Below are positions 48,493 through 59,046 of a stretch of 64,000 nt of DNA, in pieces; the first letter of the stretch is position 1; each line of letters starts with the position of its first letter. The notes under the pieces are model-generated. The model was not told the origin of the DNA. It saw nothing but the letters and a program-made list of their open reading frames with translations, and ran no database searches. The DNA comes from Cupriavidus taiwanensis. Lineage in GTDB: Bacteria; Pseudomonadota; Gammaproteobacteria; Burkholderiales; Burkholderiaceae. The stretch spans positions 1,085,091 through 1,149,090 of the forward strand of contig NZ_LT976853.1 in NCBI RefSeq assembly GCF_900249755.1, written 5' to 3'. The translations under genes were made by a program, and so were the position numbers.

Positions 48493-49797
48493 ATGGAACA
48501 CCTGACGCTAGGCCCCCTGACCCGCGCCAACGGCACCGTCCGGCTGCCGGGCTCGAAGAGCATCTCCAACCGCGTACTGCTGCTGGCAGCGCTGGCCGAC
48601 GGCGAGACCCGCGTGCGCGACCTGCTCGATTCCGACGACACGCGCGTCATGCTGCAGGCGCTGCGCACGCTGGGCGTGGCGTGGCGTCAGGAGGGAGCGG
48701 ACTATATCGTCACCGGCGCCGGCGGCAATTTCCCGCACAAGTCCGCCGAGCTGTTCATGGGCAATGCCGGCACCGCGATCCGTCCGCTGACCGCCGCGCT
48801 GGCGCTGCAAGGCGGCAGCTACAAGCTGTCCGGCGTGCCGCGCATGCATGAGCGGCCGATCGGCGACCTCGTCGATGGCCTGCGCCAGGTCGGCGCGGTG
48901 ATCGACTACCTTGGCAACGAAGGCTTCCCGCCGCTGCATATCCGGCCCGCCAGCCTGCGCATCGAGGCGCCGATCCGCGTGCGCGGCGATGTCTCGAGCC
49001 AGTTCCTGACCGCGCTGCTGATGAGCCTGCCGCTGGCGCAAAGCGACAGTGGCCGCATCGAGATCGAGGTGGTGGGCGAGCTGATCTCGAAGCCGTATAT
49101 CGAGATCACGCTGAACCTGCTGGCGCGCTTCGGCATCCAGGTGGAGCGGCAGGGCTGGGAGCGCTTCGTGCTGCCAGCCGGCGCCGCCTACCAGTCGCCG
49201 GGCGAGATCTTCGTGGAGGGCGATGCTTCGTCCGCGTCGTATTTCCTCGCAGCGGGTGCGATCGGCGGCGGCCCGGTGCGGGTCGAGGGTGTCGGCATGG
49301 CCAGCATCCAGGGAGATGTCCGCTTTGCCGACGCGCTCAACCGCATGGGCGCCAATGTGATGGCGGGCGACAACTGGATCGAAGTGCGCGGCACCGAACG
49401 CGACGACGGGCGCCTGCACGGCATCGAGCTGGACTGCAACCATATCCCCGATGCGGCCATGACGCTGGCGGTGGCGGCGCTGTTTGCCGAAGGCACCACC
49501 ACGCTGACCAATATCGCCAGCTGGCGCGTCAAGGAAACCGACCGCATCGCGGCGATGGCAACGGAATTGCGCAAGCTGGGTGCGGTGGTGGAAGAGGGCG
49601 CTGACTACCTGCGGGTAACGCCGCCGCAGCCGTGGCAGACCCCGGCAGACGGCATTGGCACCTATGATGACCATCGCATGGCGATGTGTTTCTCGCTGGC
49701 GGCGTTCGGGCCGTTGCCGGTCCGGATCAACGATCCGGGCTGCGTGGCGAAGACCTTCCCGGATTACTTCAGCGTGTTTGCGGGCGTCACGCGCTGA
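48493..49797 (+). CDS. aroA: 3-phosphoshikimate 1-carboxyvinyltransferase (EPSP synthase)
   Basis: A 434-residue enzyme of the shikimate pathway that joins phosphoenolpyruvate to shikimate 3-phosphate. The N-terminal [20 protein letters not shown] and the PEP-site loop [19 protein letters not shown] (glycine of the glyphosate-sensitive type retained) are clear, as is [14 protein letters not shown] toward the C-terminus. Length is standard. It ends the run of aromatic genes and overlaps the end of the convergent DUF2061 gene by 11 bases. Confidence 0.97.
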   Translation: MEHLTLGPLTRANGTVRLPGSKSISNRVLLLAALADGETRVRDLLDSDDTRVMLQALRTLGVAWRQEGADYIVTGAGGNFPHKSAELFMGNAGTAIRPLTAALALQGGSYKLSGVPRMHERPIGDLVDGLRQVGAVIDYLGNEGFPPLHIRPASLRIEAPIRVRGDVSSQFLTALLMSLPLAQSDSGRIEIEVVGELISKPYIEITLNLLARFGIQVERQGWERFVLPAGAAYQSPGEIFVEGDASSASYFLAAGAIGGGPVRVEGVGMASIQGDVRFADALNRMGANVMAGDNWIEVRGTERDDGRLHGIELDCNHIPDAAMTLAVAALFAEGTTTLTNIASWRVKETDRIAAMATELRKLGAVVEEGADYLRVTPPQPWQTPADGIGTYDDHRMAMCFSLAAFGPLPVRINDPGCVAKTFPDYFSVFAGVTR

Positions 49798-50032
49798 CCA
49801 GGCCGGCGCCGGCGCCCGGGCGGGCGGGATCTGCGGTGCTGTCGCCGCTGGCCGGCGCGTGGCGGCGCTCGCGCTTGTCCCAGTACCGGTCGAAGAAGTA
49901 GTGGGCCACGGTATTGATGGCCGGCTCGATAAAGGTGACGGCACCGCTCACGGCCAGGCTGCCGGTCAGCGCATAGGTCACGCTGAACGCGATGCCGAGG
50001 TGCATGATGCCGAACGTCAGGGTTTTTGCCAT
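49787..50032 (-). CDS. DUF2061 family small membrane protein
   Basis: An 81-residue protein matching DUF2061: [56 protein letters not shown]. Two hydrophobic helices are visible, followed by a basic then Pro/Ala-rich tail. The start at 50032 has GAGG upstream; an ATG at 50053 would add seven residues. It is inserted, in opposite orientation, between aroA and cmk, where other gene orders are continuous. A Fur-box-like site lies 70 bases upstream, suggesting iron control. Its function is unknown. Confidence 0.8.
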   Translation of the reverse strand: MAKTLTFGIMHLGIAFSVTYALTGSLAVSGAVTFIEPAINTVAHYFFDRYWDKRERRHAPASGDSTADPARPGAGAGLVSA

Positions 50033-50102
50033 GGTAGATTGCCTCGCGACCAATACTGAGGAATGCGCCGCGCCTGCCGCGGCGCGATGCCATGAATCAA
50101 AT

Positions 50103-50121
50103 GATAATGATTCTCAATAGA
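50103..50121. promoter_or_regulatory. Fur-box-like sequence between DUF2061 gene and cmk
   Basis: GATAATGATTCTCAATAGA agrees with the 19-bp Fur consensus GATAATGATAATCATTATC at 14 positions by my count. It lies in an AT-rich patch 71 bases before the DUF2061 start and 37 bases before cmk. Confidence 0.6.
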
Positions 50122-50157
50122 ATTAACAATCAATCGTTTCACTAGGTGCCATAAGCA

Positions 50158-50826
50158 ATGACTATCGTCAACGTCATCACCATTGACGGACCGACTGCCT
50201 CCGGCAAGGGCACGGTTGCGCACAAGGTTGCCGACGCGGTGGGCTTCCACCTGCTCGACAGCGGCGCGCTGTACCGGCTGGTAGCGCTGGCCAGCGACCG
50301 CGCGGGTGTTGACCTGGCCGACCTGGATACCTTGGCGCGGATCGCTTCGCGCCTGGACGTGAAGTTCGGCCCCGACCGGGTCTGGCTGCAGGGCGAGGAG
50401 GTGAGCCTGGCGATCCGGGCCGAGGCGATCGGCAACCGCGCCTCGGCCATCGCCGTGCACCAGCCGGTGCGCGACGCGCTGACCCAGCTGCAGCGCAGCT
50501 TCCGCAAGCTGCCGGGGCTGGTGGCGGACGGCCGCGACATGGGCACCGTGATCTTCCCGGATGCCCAGCTCAAGGTGTTCCTGACGGCCAGTGTCGAGGC
50601 GCGCGCGCGCAGGCGCTATAAACAATTGATTGATAAGGGAATTTCTGCTAATATCGAAGACCTTTTGCGTGACCTCGAGGCGCGCGACGCGCGGGATCGC
50701 ACCCGTGCCGCCGCGCCGCTGCGTCCCGCCGAGGATGCAAAGCTGCTCGATACCTCCGACATGACGGTGGATCAGGCAGTGGCGCAGGTGCTGGAGTGGT
50801 TTGCCGCTGTGCGGCCCGATGCATGA
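50158..50826 (+). CDS. cmk: Cytidylate kinase
   Basis: A 222-residue kinase that phosphorylates CMP and dCMP with ATP. The P-loop [19 protein letters not shown] is at residues 8-26, followed by [12 protein letters not shown] and the NMP-binding [15 protein letters not shown]. Length matches. rpsA follows 164 bases downstream, the conserved cmk-rpsA-ihfB order. A stretch at 50620-50660 is unusually AT-rich for a conserved gene. Confidence 0.96.
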   Translation: MTIVNVITIDGPTASGKGTVAHKVADAVGFHLLDSGALYRLVALASDRAGVDLADLDTLARIASRLDVKFGPDRVWLQGEEVSLAIRAEAIGNRASAIAVHQPVRDALTQLQRSFRKLPGLVADGRDMGTVIFPDAQLKVFLTASVEARARRRYKQLIDKGISANIEDLLRDLEARDARDRTRAAAPLRPAEDAKLLDTSDMTVDQAVAQVLEWFAAVRPDA

Positions 50827-50990
50827 CGTGCACGGGCGCATCCGTAGAAGCGGCGCGCCCCTTCCGTACCCGATGGCGTCAGCCCGGCCCAATGCCGGAA
50901 CTGGCTTTTGTCAAACCTGACCCCGCTGCCCTGGCAGACTGAGCGCGATCGTCGCGCCGGCCAGCGTATTGCGGATTTCACCTTACGTTT

Positions 50991-52685
50991 ATGTCCGACC
51001 TGCAAACTAACGAATCCTTTGCCGCACTGTTCGAGGAATCCGTCGCCCGCTCCAATATGAAGGCTGGCGAAGTGATCTCCGCTGAAGTCGTGCGCATCGA
51101 CCACAATTTCGTGGTCGTCAACGCCGGCCTCAAGTCCGAGGCATTCGTGCCGGTGGAGGAGTTCCTGAACGACCAGGGCGAACTCGAAGTGCAGGCCGGC
51201 GACTACGTCTCCGTGGCCATCGATGCACTCGAGAACGGCTATGGCGACACCATCCTCTCGCGCGACAAGGCCAAGCGCCTGGCATCGTGGCTGAACCTCG
51301 AGAAGGCGCTGGAAGACGGCGAGATCATCTCGGGTACCGTGACCGGCAAGGTCAAGGGCGGCCTGACGGTGATGGTCAACGGCATCCGCGCGTTCCTGCC
51401 GGGCTCGCTGGTTGACGTGCGCCCGATCAAGGACACCACCCCGTACGAAGGCAAGACCCTGGAATTCAAGGTCATCAAGCTGGACCGCAAGCGCAACAAC
51501 GTTGTGCTGTCGCGCCGCGCCGTGGTCGAAGCCACGCTGGGCGAAGAGCGCCAGAAGCTGATGGAAACCCTGAAGGAAGGCGCCATCGTCAACGGTATCG
51601 TCAAGAACATCACCGACTACGGCGCGTTCGTTGACCTGGGCGGCATCGACGGCCTGCTGCACATCACCGACCTGGCCTGGCGCCGTGTCCGCCACCCCAG
51701 CGAAGTGCTGTCGGTTGGCCAGGAAATCACCGCCAAGATCCTCAAGTTCGACCAGGAAAAGAACCGCGTCTCGCTGGGCGTGAAGCAGCTGGGCGAAGAT
51801 CCGTGGGTCGGCATCTCGCGCCGCTACCCGCAAGGCACCCGCCTGTTCGGCAAGGTGACCAACCTGACCGACTACGGCGCGTTCGTCGAGATCGAAGCCG
51901 GCATCGAAGGCCTGGTGCACGTGTCGGAAATGGACTGGACCAACAAGAACGTTGCCCCGTCCAAGGTTGTCCAGCTGGGCGACGAAGTCGAAGTCATGGT
52001 GCTGGATATCGACGAAGACAAGCGTCGTATCAGCCTGGGCATGAAGCAGTGCAAGGCCAACCCGTGGGACGATTTCTCGCGTAACCACAAGAAGGGCGAC
52101 AAGCTGAGCGGCCAGATCAAGTCGATCACCGATTTCGGCGTGTTCATCGGCCTGCCGGGCGGCATCGACGGCCTGGTGCACCTGTCCGACCTGTCCTGGC
52201 AAGAGTCCGGCGAAGAGGCCGTGCGCAAGTACAAGAAGGGCGACGAAGTCGAAGCCGTGGTGCTGGGCATCGACGTCGACAAGGAACGCATCTCGCTGGG
52301 CATCAAGCAGCTGTCGGGCGATCCGTTCAACAACTTCATCTCGGCCAACGACAAGGGTTCGCTGGTTCAGGGCACCATCAAGGCCGTTGACGCCAAGGGT
52401 GCCGTGGTCCAGCTGGCCGACGACGTGGAAGGCTACCTGCGTGCTTCGGAAATCTCCGCTGACCGCGTGGAAGACGCCCGCAACGTGCTGAAGGAAGGCG
52501 AGCAGATCACCGCCCTGGTGGTGAACGTCGACCGCAAGTCGCGCAACATCAACCTGTCGATCAAGGCCAAGGACAGCGCAGAGCAGCAGGAAGCGATGCA
52601 GAAGTTCCAGGCCGACACCGGCACGGCTGGCACGACCAACCTCGGCGCCCTGCTGAAGGCCAAGCTCGGCCAGGACAACCAGTAA
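50991..52685 (+). CDS. rpsA: 30S ribosomal protein S1
   Basis: A 564-residue protein with six S1/OB-fold RNA-binding repeats, which brings mRNAs with weak ribosome sites to the 30S subunit. [22 protein letters not shown] starts the first repeat; the later repeats show [45 protein letters not shown] and [23 protein letters not shown]. Codon bias is strong, as expected for high expression. It is the central gene of cmk-rpsA-ihfB. Confidence 0.98.
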   Translation: MSDLQTNESFAALFEESVARSNMKAGEVISAEVVRIDHNFVVVNAGLKSEAFVPVEEFLNDQGELEVQAGDYVSVAIDALENGYGDTILSRDKAKRLASWLNLEKALEDGEIISGTVTGKVKGGLTVMVNGIRAFLPGSLVDVRPIKDTTPYEGKTLEFKVIKLDRKRNNVVLSRRAVVEATLGEERQKLMETLKEGAIVNGIVKNITDYGAFVDLGGIDGLLHITDLAWRRVRHPSEVLSVGQEITAKILKFDQEKNRVSLGVKQLGEDPWVGISRRYPQGTRLFGKVTNLTDYGAFVEIEAGIEGLVHVSEMDWTNKNVAPSKVVQLGDEVEVMVLDIDEDKRRISLGMKQCKANPWDDFSRNHKKGDKLSGQIKSITDFGVFIGLPGGIDGLVHLSDLSWQESGEEAVRKYKKGDEVEAVVLGIDVDKERISLGIKQLSGDPFNNFISANDKGSLVQGTIKAVDAKGAVVQLADDVEGYLRASEISADRVEDARNVLKEGEQITALVVNVDRKSRNINLSIKAKDSAEQQEAMQKFQADTGTAGTTNLGALLKAKLGQDNQ

Positions 52686-52715
52686 TCGCAGGCCCCCGCG
52701 CTTGCGCGTATGCCC

Positions 52716-53135
52716 ATGACCAAGTCGGAGCTTGTCGAAAAACTGGCTGCCCGCTTCCCCCAGCTGCTGCTGCGGGATGCGGACATCTCGGTGAAAACGA
52801 TACTCGACGCGATGTCCGAAGCGTTGGCCGACGGCCACCGCATCGAGATCCGCGGATTCGGCAGTTTTGGTCTGAACAAGCGTCCGCCTCGCGTGGGGCG
52901 CAATCCCAAGTCCGGCGAAAGAGTGCTGGTGCCCGAAAAACGGGTGCCGCACTTCAAGGCGGGCAAGGAACTGCGCGAACGGGTTGACCGCAGCCAGCCG
53001 GCGCCTGCGGGCGCCAATGGCAACGGCCATTCCGGCGGCACGGCGCAAGCCCTGCCGGGCAAGGCAGGGCAGGGCGCGGCACCCGCCGCGCCGGCGGGTC
53101 TGCATGAGAGCGGACTGGATTTCATTCGCTCCTGA
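52716..53135 (+). CDS. ihfB: Integration host factor subunit beta, with extended C-terminus
   Basis: A 139-residue DNA-bending protein. Residues 1-95 are a typical IHF/HU fold: [33 protein letters not shown], then [27 protein letters not shown] with the DNA-inserting proline arm. Beyond about residue 95 there is a 40-residue Gly/Ala/Pro-rich tail ([22 protein letters not shown]) that E. coli IHF lacks; it is probably disordered. The start MTKSEL at 52716 fits the family; an ATG two codons earlier is equally possible. It ends the rpsA unit. Confidence 0.94.
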   Translation: MTKSELVEKLAARFPQLLLRDADISVKTILDAMSEALADGHRIEIRGFGSFGLNKRPPRVGRNPKSGERVLVPEKRVPHFKAGKELRERVDRSQPAPAGANGNGHSGGTAQALPGKAGQGAAPAAPAGLHESGLDFIRS

Positions 53136-53174
53136 CGGCCACCTGGCTTGCTGCCTGTCGCTGTATTGTCAAAG

Positions 53175-53202
53175 AAAGCGCCCCTTGGGGCGCTTTTTTT
53201 TT
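53175..53202 (+). terminator. Intrinsic terminator after ihfB
   Basis: AAAGCGCCCC (53175-53184) pairs with GGGGCGCTTT (53187-53196), followed by more T, a strong terminator for the cmk/rpsA/ihfB transcript. Confidence 0.92.
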
Positions 53203-53320
53203 CGTCCGTGCGAACTGCGGCAGCACGCGGCATCGTCTGCAAGCCTGGCTCGCGACGCCCGCGGCGCGTCAGCCGGTACGCCGTTACCGCCACGTTACCG
53301 AATCCGTGAAGTGATTCCGT

Positions 53321-53326
53321 TACAAT
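53321..53326 (+). promoter_or_regulatory. Putative -10 box for lapA-lapB
   Basis: TACAATGCCG matches the shared TANAATGSC pattern, with a leader of about 90 bases to lapA. Confidence 0.4.
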
Positions 53327-53422
53327 GCCGGGGTCTTTGCCGGGCCTCGCACAGGGCGTGCTGCCAGCCGCTGTCTCTGTGCCTGCCGGCCCCAACGCCA
53401 CGCTGCCTCGCCGCTTACCCGC

Positions 53423-53794
53423 ATGAAACTGTTTGCCTGGATCGTTCGCATCGTCGTATTCGTGCTGCTGTTCGTGCTGGCACTGCGCAATACCGCAGAA
53501 GCCTCGCTGCAGCTGTTCTTCAATGCCGTCTGGCACGCGCCGCTGATCCTGATCCTGTTTGCCGCGTTCGTGCTGGGTGCGGTGGCGGCGCTGGCCTCGG
53601 TGGCGCCGGGAATGATGCGCCAGCGCATGGAACTGGCGAAGCTGCGCCGCACGGCCGCGGATGCGCGGGCCTCAGCGAACTCAGCGGCCACAGCGGCGGC
53701 CTCGACGGCGGCCCCATCGACGGCATCGGCCACCGCCGTCCCCGTGCCGCGCGATGCCAAGTCTCCCTATAACGTAGTCGGCCCGAAAGTCTGA
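53423..53794 (+). CDS. lapA: Lipopolysaccharide assembly protein A (LapA domain)
   Basis: A 123-residue inner-membrane protein. Two hydrophobic helices (about 4-22 and 40-62) flank the LapA motif LRNTAEASLQLFFNAVWHAPLILILFAAFVLGAVAA; a short coiled coil (ELAKLRRTAADARA) and an Ala/Ser/Thr-rich tail follow. In E. coli LapA works with LapB to set LpxC stability and lipopolysaccharide output. lapB begins four bases after its stop. Confidence 0.88.
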   Translation: MKLFAWIVRIVVFVLLFVLALRNTAEASLQLFFNAVWHAPLILILFAAFVLGAVAALASVAPGMMRQRMELAKLRRTAADARASANSAATAAASTAAPSTASATAVPVPRDAKSPYNVVGPKV

Positions 53795-53797
53795 TCC

Positions 53798-55030
53798 ATG
53801 ATGTTCGAAACCTGGTGGCTGTTGGCGCTGCCACTTGTCTTTGGCCTTGGCTGGATGGCGGCGCGCTTCGACGTGCGCCAGTTGATCAGCGAGCAGGGCG
53901 CCTTGCCGCGCTCCTACTTCAAGGGACTCAATTTCCTGCTCAACGAGCAGCCCGACAAGGCCATCGACGCCTTTGTCGAGGTCGCCCGGCTGGACCCGGA
54001 AACCACCGAACTGCACTTTGCGCTGGGCGCGCTGTTCCGGCGCCGCGGCGAAACCGAGCGCGCCATCCGCGTGCACCAGAACCTGGCCACGCGCCCCGAT
54101 TTGCCCGAGCCCGAGCGCGAGCATGCGCTGTTTGAACTGGGCGAGGACTACCTGCGCGCCGGCCTGCTGGACCGTGCCGAGGAGTCGCTGCGCCGGCTGA
54201 TGTCCGGGCCCTACGCGGCTTCGGCCAAGCGCGTGCTGCTCGAGCTCTATGAAGTGGAAAAGGAGTGGCAGAAGGCGATCGATGCCGCGCGTGAACTGCA
54301 GACGCTGGAGCAGAAGAGCTACAGCCTGCAGATCGCGCAGTTCTGCTGCGAGCTGGCGCAGGACGCGCTGCAGCGCAAGCGCCCCGAAGACGCGGTGAAA
54401 TGGCTGAACCAGGCCGTCGCCGAGAATCCCGCCAACGTGCGCGCGCCGATCCTGCTGGGCGACGTCGCCGCGGCGGCGGGCGATGCGCGCGCGGCGCTGG
54501 GCCACTGGCTCGGCATCGAACAGCAGGACGCGTCCTTCCTGCCGCTGGTGGCCGAGCGCGTGGTCAAGGCCTATGCCGCGCTGGACGAGCAGGGCGTGGC
54601 GCTGGAATGGCTGCGCGGCCTGCTCAAGGGCAAGCTCGCGCCCGAGGTGCTCGACACCGCGTACAAGGCCGAACTGGAAGTGAATGGTCCCGAGGCCGCG
54701 GCGCGCCTGATGCGCGAGCAGCTGCGCCGCCAGCCCACGCTGCTGGCGCTGACCAAGTACTTCGAGGCGCAGGCGGCAGTCGCTGCCGCCGCGCCCGCCG
54801 CGCAGGCCGCGGTGATCGAGGCCGATGCGGCGCAGGCCGAAGGCGCGGAAAACGGCGACGAGGCCAAGGAAACCACCGCCATCCGCGACCTGCTGCAACT
54901 GCGCACGCGCAACCTGGCGCGCTATACCTGCCGCGAATGCGGTTTCCGCGCCCGGCTGTTCTATTGGCAGTGCCCGGGTTGCAACCGCTGGGAAACCTAT
55001 GCCCCGCGGCGTTCCGAAACGCTCGGCTGA
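53798..55030 (+). CDS. lapB: Lipopolysaccharide assembly protein B (YciM)
   Basis: A 410-residue protein anchored by one N-terminal helix (about 4-20). A series of TPR repeats follows (LNEQPDKAIDAFVEVARLDPETTELHFALGALFRRRG and so on to about residue 330), then an Ala-rich linker and a C-terminal rubredoxin-type metal site with Cys pairs in YTCRECGFRARLFYWQCPGCNRWETY. In E. coli it guides FtsH to degrade LpxC. The Ala/Glu-rich linker before the rubredoxin part is longer than in E. coli. It is translated with lapA. Confidence 0.93.
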   Translation: MMFETWWLLALPLVFGLGWMAARFDVRQLISEQGALPRSYFKGLNFLLNEQPDKAIDAFVEVARLDPETTELHFALGALFRRRGETERAIRVHQNLATRPDLPEPEREHALFELGEDYLRAGLLDRAEESLRRLMSGPYAASAKRVLLELYEVEKEWQKAIDAARELQTLEQKSYSLQIAQFCCELAQDALQRKRPEDAVKWLNQAVAENPANVRAPILLGDVAAAAGDARAALGHWLGIEQQDASFLPLVAERVVKAYAALDEQGVALEWLRGLLKGKLAPEVLDTAYKAELEVNGPEAAARLMREQLRRQPTLLALTKYFEAQAAVAAAAPAAQAAVIEADAAQAEGAENGDEAKETTAIRDLLQLRTRNLARYTCRECGFRARLFYWQCPGCNRWETYAPRRSETLG

Positions 55031-55065
55031 GTTCGCTGGCCCTGCAACGGATGTGAATTGAAGCT

Positions 55066-56457
55066 ATGAAAGTCACCATTATCGGCAGCGGTTACGTGGG
55101 TCTCGTCACCGGCGCCTGCCTGGCGGAGCAGGGCAACGACGTGTTCTGCCTGGACCTGGACGAGCAGAAGATCGCGCTGCTCAACGCGGGCGGCGTGCCG
55201 ATCTACGAGCCCGGCCTGCAGGAGCTGATCCAGCGCAACCGCGAGGCCGGCCGCCTGACCTTTTCCACCGACGTGGCGGCCAGCGTCGAACATGCCGACG
55301 TGCAGTTCATCGCCGTGGGCACGCCGCCGGACGAGGACGGCTCGGCCGACCTGAAGTACGTGCTGGCGGCGGCGCGCAATATCGGCCGCCACATGACCGG
55401 CTTCAAGGTGGTGGTCGACAAGTCGACCGTGCCGGTGGGCACCGGCGACCGCGTCACCGCGGTGATTCGCGAGGAACTGGCCGCGCGCGGGCTGGAAGAC
55501 CTGCAGTTCTCGGTGGTGTCGAACCCCGAATTCCTGAAGGAGGGGGCCGCGGTCGAAGACTTCATGCGCCCCGACCGCATCGTGCTGGGCTGCAATGCCG
55601 ACGCCGCCGGCCGCCACGCGCAGGCCACCATGCGGCAGCTGTACGCGCCGTTCAACCGCCATCATGAGCGCACCTTCTACATGGACGTGCGCTCGGCCGA
55701 GTTCACCAAGTACGCGGCAAATTCGATGCTGGCCACGCGGATCTCGTTCATGAACGAGCTGGCCAACCTGGCCGACGAAGTCGGCGCCGATATCGAACTG
55801 GTGCGCATGGGCATCGGCTCGGACCCGCGCATCGGCTACAGTTTCCTGTATGCCGGCGCGGGCTATGGCGGATCTTGCTTTCCCAAGGACGTGCAGGCGC
55901 TGATGCGCACCGCCGCCGACCATGGCAAGCCGATGCGCGTGCTGGAGGCGGTCGAGGCCGTCAATGGTGCGCAGAAGCGCGTGCTCGGCGAAAAGATCGT
56001 GCGCCGCTTCGGCGACGACCTGAGCGGCCGCGTCTTTGCGGTATGGGGCCTGGCGTTCAAGCCCAATACCGATGACATGCGCGAGGCGCCGTCGCGCGTG
56101 CTGGCGCGCGAGCTGGTCTCGCGCGGGGCGTCGCTGCGCGTGCATGACCCGGTGTCGATGGCCGAGGCCCGCCGCGCGCTGGAGGCCGACCTGGCCGACG
56201 TGCCGGGCGGCGCCGCGCGCGTAAGCTTCCACCAGCACCAGATGGACGCGCTCGACGGCGCCGACGCGCTGGCGATCGTGACCGAATGGAAGGTGTTCCG
56301 CAGCCCCGATTTTGCGCAGATCAAGCGGCGGCTGAAGTCGCCGGTGATCTTCGATGGACGCAATCTGTACGAGCCCGAGGCGATGCGCGAGACCGGCGTG
56401 GAATACCACGCCATCGGCCGCCCGACCCGCAAGGCGGCGCCGGCCGCGAACGAATAA
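55066..56457 (+). CDS. ugd: UDP-glucose 6-dehydrogenase
   Basis: A 463-residue enzyme that oxidises UDP-glucose to UDP-glucuronate with two NAD. The N-terminal Rossmann motif is [23 protein letters not shown], the catalytic cysteine is Cys271 in [10 protein letters not shown], and [15 protein letters not shown] belongs to the C-terminal domain. The product feeds extracellular polysaccharide or modified lipopolysaccharide sugars. It is followed 80 bases later by rfaE and rfaD, so the region supplies cell-envelope sugars. Confidence 0.95.
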   Translation: MKVTIIGSGYVGLVTGACLAEQGNDVFCLDLDEQKIALLNAGGVPIYEPGLQELIQRNREAGRLTFSTDVAASVEHADVQFIAVGTPPDEDGSADLKYVLAAARNIGRHMTGFKVVVDKSTVPVGTGDRVTAVIREELAARGLEDLQFSVVSNPEFLKEGAAVEDFMRPDRIVLGCNADAAGRHAQATMRQLYAPFNRHHERTFYMDVRSAEFTKYAANSMLATRISFMNELANLADEVGADIELVRMGIGSDPRIGYSFLYAGAGYGGSCFPKDVQALMRTAADHGKPMRVLEAVEAVNGAQKRVLGEKIVRRFGDDLSGRVFAVWGLAFKPNTDDMREAPSRVLARELVSRGASLRVHDPVSMAEARRALEADLADVPGGAARVSFHQHQMDALDGADALAIVTEWKVFRSPDFAQIKRRLKSPVIFDGRNLYEPEAMRETGVEYHAIGRPTRKAAPAANE

Positions 56458-56537
56458 GGCGCCGGCGGGTCAACGGACTCATCAACCGATAAGCTAACGC
56501 GGCGGCCGCTGCCGCCGCGATCTTGCCAAGGATCTTC

Positions 56538-57485
56538 ATGAACAAGACCGTCATTCCGCAGGAGCAGATCCGGCAGTCCCATATCCTGGTGGTCGGCGAC
56601 ATGATGCTGGACCGGTATTGGTTCGGCGACGTCGAGCGCATTTCGCCCGAGGCGCCGGTGCCGGTGGTGCAGGTCAAGCGCAGCGACGAGCGCCTGGGCG
56701 GCGCCGCCAACGTGGCGCGCAACGCCGCTGCGCTGGGCGCGCGCGTGGGCATGCTGGGCGTGGTCGGCGACGACGAGCCGGCGCGCACGCTCGAGGCACT
56801 GCTGGCCGAGAGCCATGTGGAGCCCTACCTGCACCGCGATGCCAAGATCAACACCACCATCAAGCTGCGCGTGGTGGCGCACCAGCAGCAGCTGCTGCGC
56901 GTGGATTTCGAAAACACGCCGGCGCACGAAGTGCTGCTCGCGGTACAGGACCGCTTCCAGGGCCTGATCAACGATTACCAGGTGCTGGTGCTGTCCGACT
57001 ACGGCAAGGGCGGGCTGACCCATGTCACGCGCATGATCGACGCCGGCCGCGCGGCCGGCCGCAAGGTGCTGGTCGACCCCAAGGGCGACGACTACTCGCG
57101 CTACCGCGGCGCCACGCTGATCACCCCCAACCGCGCCGAGATGCGCGCCGTGGTCGGGGCCTGGAAGACCGAGGCCGACCTGACCATCCGCGCGCAGAAC
57201 CTGCGCCGCGCGCTGCAGCTCGAAGCGCTGCTGCTGACGCGCTCGGAAGAGGGCATGACGCTCTATACCGAAGCCGAAGTGCTGCACGTCTCCGCCCAGG
57301 CGCGCGAGGTCTATGATGTATCCGGTGCGGGCGACACCGTGATCGCCACGCTCGCCACCATGATGGGCGCCGGCGTGCCGCTCAAGGAAGCCGTGCAGCA
57401 TGCCAATCGCGCCGGCGGCATCGTGGTCGGCAAGCTGGGCACCGCCGTCGTCACTTATCCCGAATTGTTCGGCGCCGCTGCCTGA
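56538..57485 (+). CDS. rfaE1: D-glycero-beta-D-manno-heptose-7-phosphate kinase
   Basis: A 315-residue PfkB-type sugar kinase for the heptose of lipopolysaccharide core. GDMMLDRYWFGDVERISPEAPVPVV is the HldE-type N-terminus, GGAANVARNAAALGA follows, and the C-terminal PfkB motif is YDVSGAGDTVIATLA with the catalytic Asp. The adenylyltransferase half of E. coli HldE is absent, so this is the split HldA-type (rfaE domain I). AAGGA precedes the ATG. The gap to rfaD is 27 bases. Confidence 0.93.
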   Translation: MNKTVIPQEQIRQSHILVVGDMMLDRYWFGDVERISPEAPVPVVQVKRSDERLGGAANVARNAAALGARVGMLGVVGDDEPARTLEALLAESHVEPYLHRDAKINTTIKLRVVAHQQQLLRVDFENTPAHEVLLAVQDRFQGLINDYQVLVLSDYGKGGLTHVTRMIDAGRAAGRKVLVDPKGDDYSRYRGATLITPNRAEMRAVVGAWKTEADLTIRAQNLRRALQLEALLLTRSEEGMTLYTEAEVLHVSAQAREVYDVSGAGDTVIATLATMMGAGVPLKEAVQHANRAGGIVVGKLGTAVVTYPELFGAAA

Positions 57486-57512
57486 GGCGCGGCGCTCTCT
57501 TTTGATCCGACC

Positions 57513-58508
57513 ATGACCATCATCGTCACCGGTGCCGCGGGCTTTATCGGCAGCAATCTCGTCAAGGGCCTGAACGACCGCGGCGAGACCCAAGTCATCG
57601 CCGTCGACAACCTGACCCGCGCCGACAAGTTCCACAACCTGGTCGACTGCGAGATCTCCGATTACCTGGACAAGCAGGACTTCCTCGCGCGCTTTGCCCG
57701 CGGCGAGTTCGGCAAGGTCCGCGCGGTGTTCCATGAGGGCGCGTGCTCCGACACCATGGAGACCGACGGCCGCTATATGATGGAGAACAACTACCGCTAC
57801 ACGCTGTCGCTGATGGAGAGCTGCCTGGAGCAGGGCGCGCAGTTTCTCTATGCGTCGTCGGCGGCGACCTACGGCGCCTCGCAGGTGTTCCGCGAAGACC
57901 GCGAGTTCGAGCGTCCGCTGAACGTGTACGGCTACTCCAAGTTCCTGTTCGACCAGATCGTGCGGCGCCGGCTGCCGTCGGCGCTGTCGCAGATCGTCGG
58001 CTTCCGCTACTTCAACGTGTACGGTCCGCGCGAAACCCACAAGGGCCGCATGGCGTCGGTGGCGTTCCACAACTTCAACCAGTTCCGCGCCGACGGCACG
58101 GTGAAGCTGTTCGGCGAATACGGCGGCTATGGCCCGGGCATGCAGAGCCGCGATTTCATCTCGGTCGAGGACGTGGTCAAGGTCAACCTGTTCTTCTTCG
58201 ACCATCCGGAGAAGTCCGGCATCTTCAACCTCGGCACCGGCCGCGCCCAGCCGTTCAACGACATCGCCGCCACCGTGGTCAACACGCTGCGCGAGGCCGA
58301 AGGCAAGCCGCCGCTGTCGCTGGACGACCTGGTGCAGGAAGGGCTGGTCGAGTACGTCAAGTTTCCCGACGCACTGCGCGGCAAGTACCAGTGCTTCACG
58401 CAGTCCGATGTGTCGAAGCTGCGTGGCGCCGGCTACGGCGAGCGCTTCCTGACGGTGGAGGAAGGCGTGGCGCGCTACTGCCGCTGGCTGCTCGAGCGCA
58501 ACGGCTGA
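57513..58508 (+). CDS. rfaD: ADP-L-glycero-D-manno-heptose 6-epimerase
   Basis: A 331-residue short-chain dehydrogenase/epimerase family enzyme that inverts the heptose C6 after activation. The NADP motif is [22 protein letters not shown]; the active-site region shows SSAATYG and [14 protein letters not shown] with the YxxxK tyrosine and lysine. RFFNVYG-like [14 protein letters not shown] is the family signature. It is the last gene of the ugd-rfaE-rfaD run, before a hairpin. Confidence 0.96.
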   Translation: MTIIVTGAAGFIGSNLVKGLNDRGETQVIAVDNLTRADKFHNLVDCEISDYLDKQDFLARFARGEFGKVRAVFHEGACSDTMETDGRYMMENNYRYTLSLMESCLEQGAQFLYASSAATYGASQVFREDREFERPLNVYGYSKFLFDQIVRRRLPSALSQIVGFRYFNVYGPRETHKGRMASVAFHNFNQFRADGTVKLFGEYGGYGPGMQSRDFISVEDVVKVNLFFFDHPEKSGIFNLGTGRAQPFNDIAATVVNTLREAEGKPPLSLDDLVQEGLVEYVKFPDALRGKYQCFTQSDVSKLRGAGYGERFLTVEEGVARYCRWLLERNG

Positions 58509-58529
58509 GTCCCTGCATTGTCCCCCTTG

Positions 58530-58568
58530 CACCGGCTGACACGCTTTCGTGCGGCCGGTGTCAACTTT
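58530..58568 (+). terminator. Probable terminator after rfaD
   Basis: CACCGGC (58530-58536) pairs with GCCGGTG (58554-58560), with a smaller inner stem ACACG/CGTGC, and TCAACTTTT follows. Confidence 0.55.
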
Positions 58569-58671
58569 TGTTGCCGCATGCGCCGCCGTCGCGGCGCGCC
58601 CCTATCCTGACCTGACCTCGCCGCCCGGCGGGGGTGGTACCTCAGACCATCCACAGGAAAGGAGAGCCTTC

Positions 58672-59046
58672 ATGGCCATGCACTGGATCCGGCAACTTGC
58701 CCGGCGTTTTTCCCTGATCTCCCTCGCGGCAACCCTCTGCCTGCTTGCCGGCGGCACCGCGCGTGCCGCCGTCGACGTCAACACCGCTGACGAGGCGGCG
58801 CTGACCGCGGTCAAGGGCGTGGGACCGGCCACGGCCCGCCACATCGTCGAAGAGCGCAACAAGCGCGGACCGTACAAGGACGCCGCCGACCTGGCCGAAC
58901 GCGTCAGCGGCATCGGGCCGAAGTCCGTGGCCAAGCTGCAGGACGCCGGCCTGACCATCGCCGGCAAGGGCGCGGCCGCCGCCGCGCCATCCGCTGCGCC
59001 GCCTGCCACGCCTGCGCCCGCAAAGGCGGCAAAGCCCGCCCGCTAG
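58672..59046 (+). CDS. comEA: ComEA-like helix-hairpin-helix DNA-binding protein
   Basis: A 124-residue exported protein. A signal peptide (about 1-33, AGGTARAAV) is followed by the ComEA core VDVNTADEAALTAVKGVGPATARHIVEERNKRGPYKDAADLAERVSGIGPKSVAKLQ, with two helix-hairpin-helix motifs (VKGVGPATA and VSGIGPKSV). An Ala/Pro/Lys-rich tail follows. ComEA binds incoming DNA during competence in the periplasm; small proteins of this kind are also found in non-competent species. AGGAGAG lies before the ATG at 58672. It precedes cysM in many Burkholderiaceae; here the permease gene is inserted. Confidence 0.85.
   Translation: MAMHWIRQLARRFSLISLAATLCLLAGGTARAAVDVNTADEAALTAVKGVGPATARHIVEERNKRGPYKDAADLAERVSGIGPKSVAKLQDAGLTIAGKGAAAAAPSAAPPATPAPAKAAKPAR

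Noticed and set aside
50772..53105. 777-codon minus-strand open frame across rpsA and ihfB
   Set aside because: Antisense to ribosomal protein S1; length is a by-product of biased codons.
55863..58532. 889-codon minus-strand open frame across ugd, rfaE and rfaD
   Set aside because: Antisense to three intact conserved genes; no domain pattern or ribosome site.
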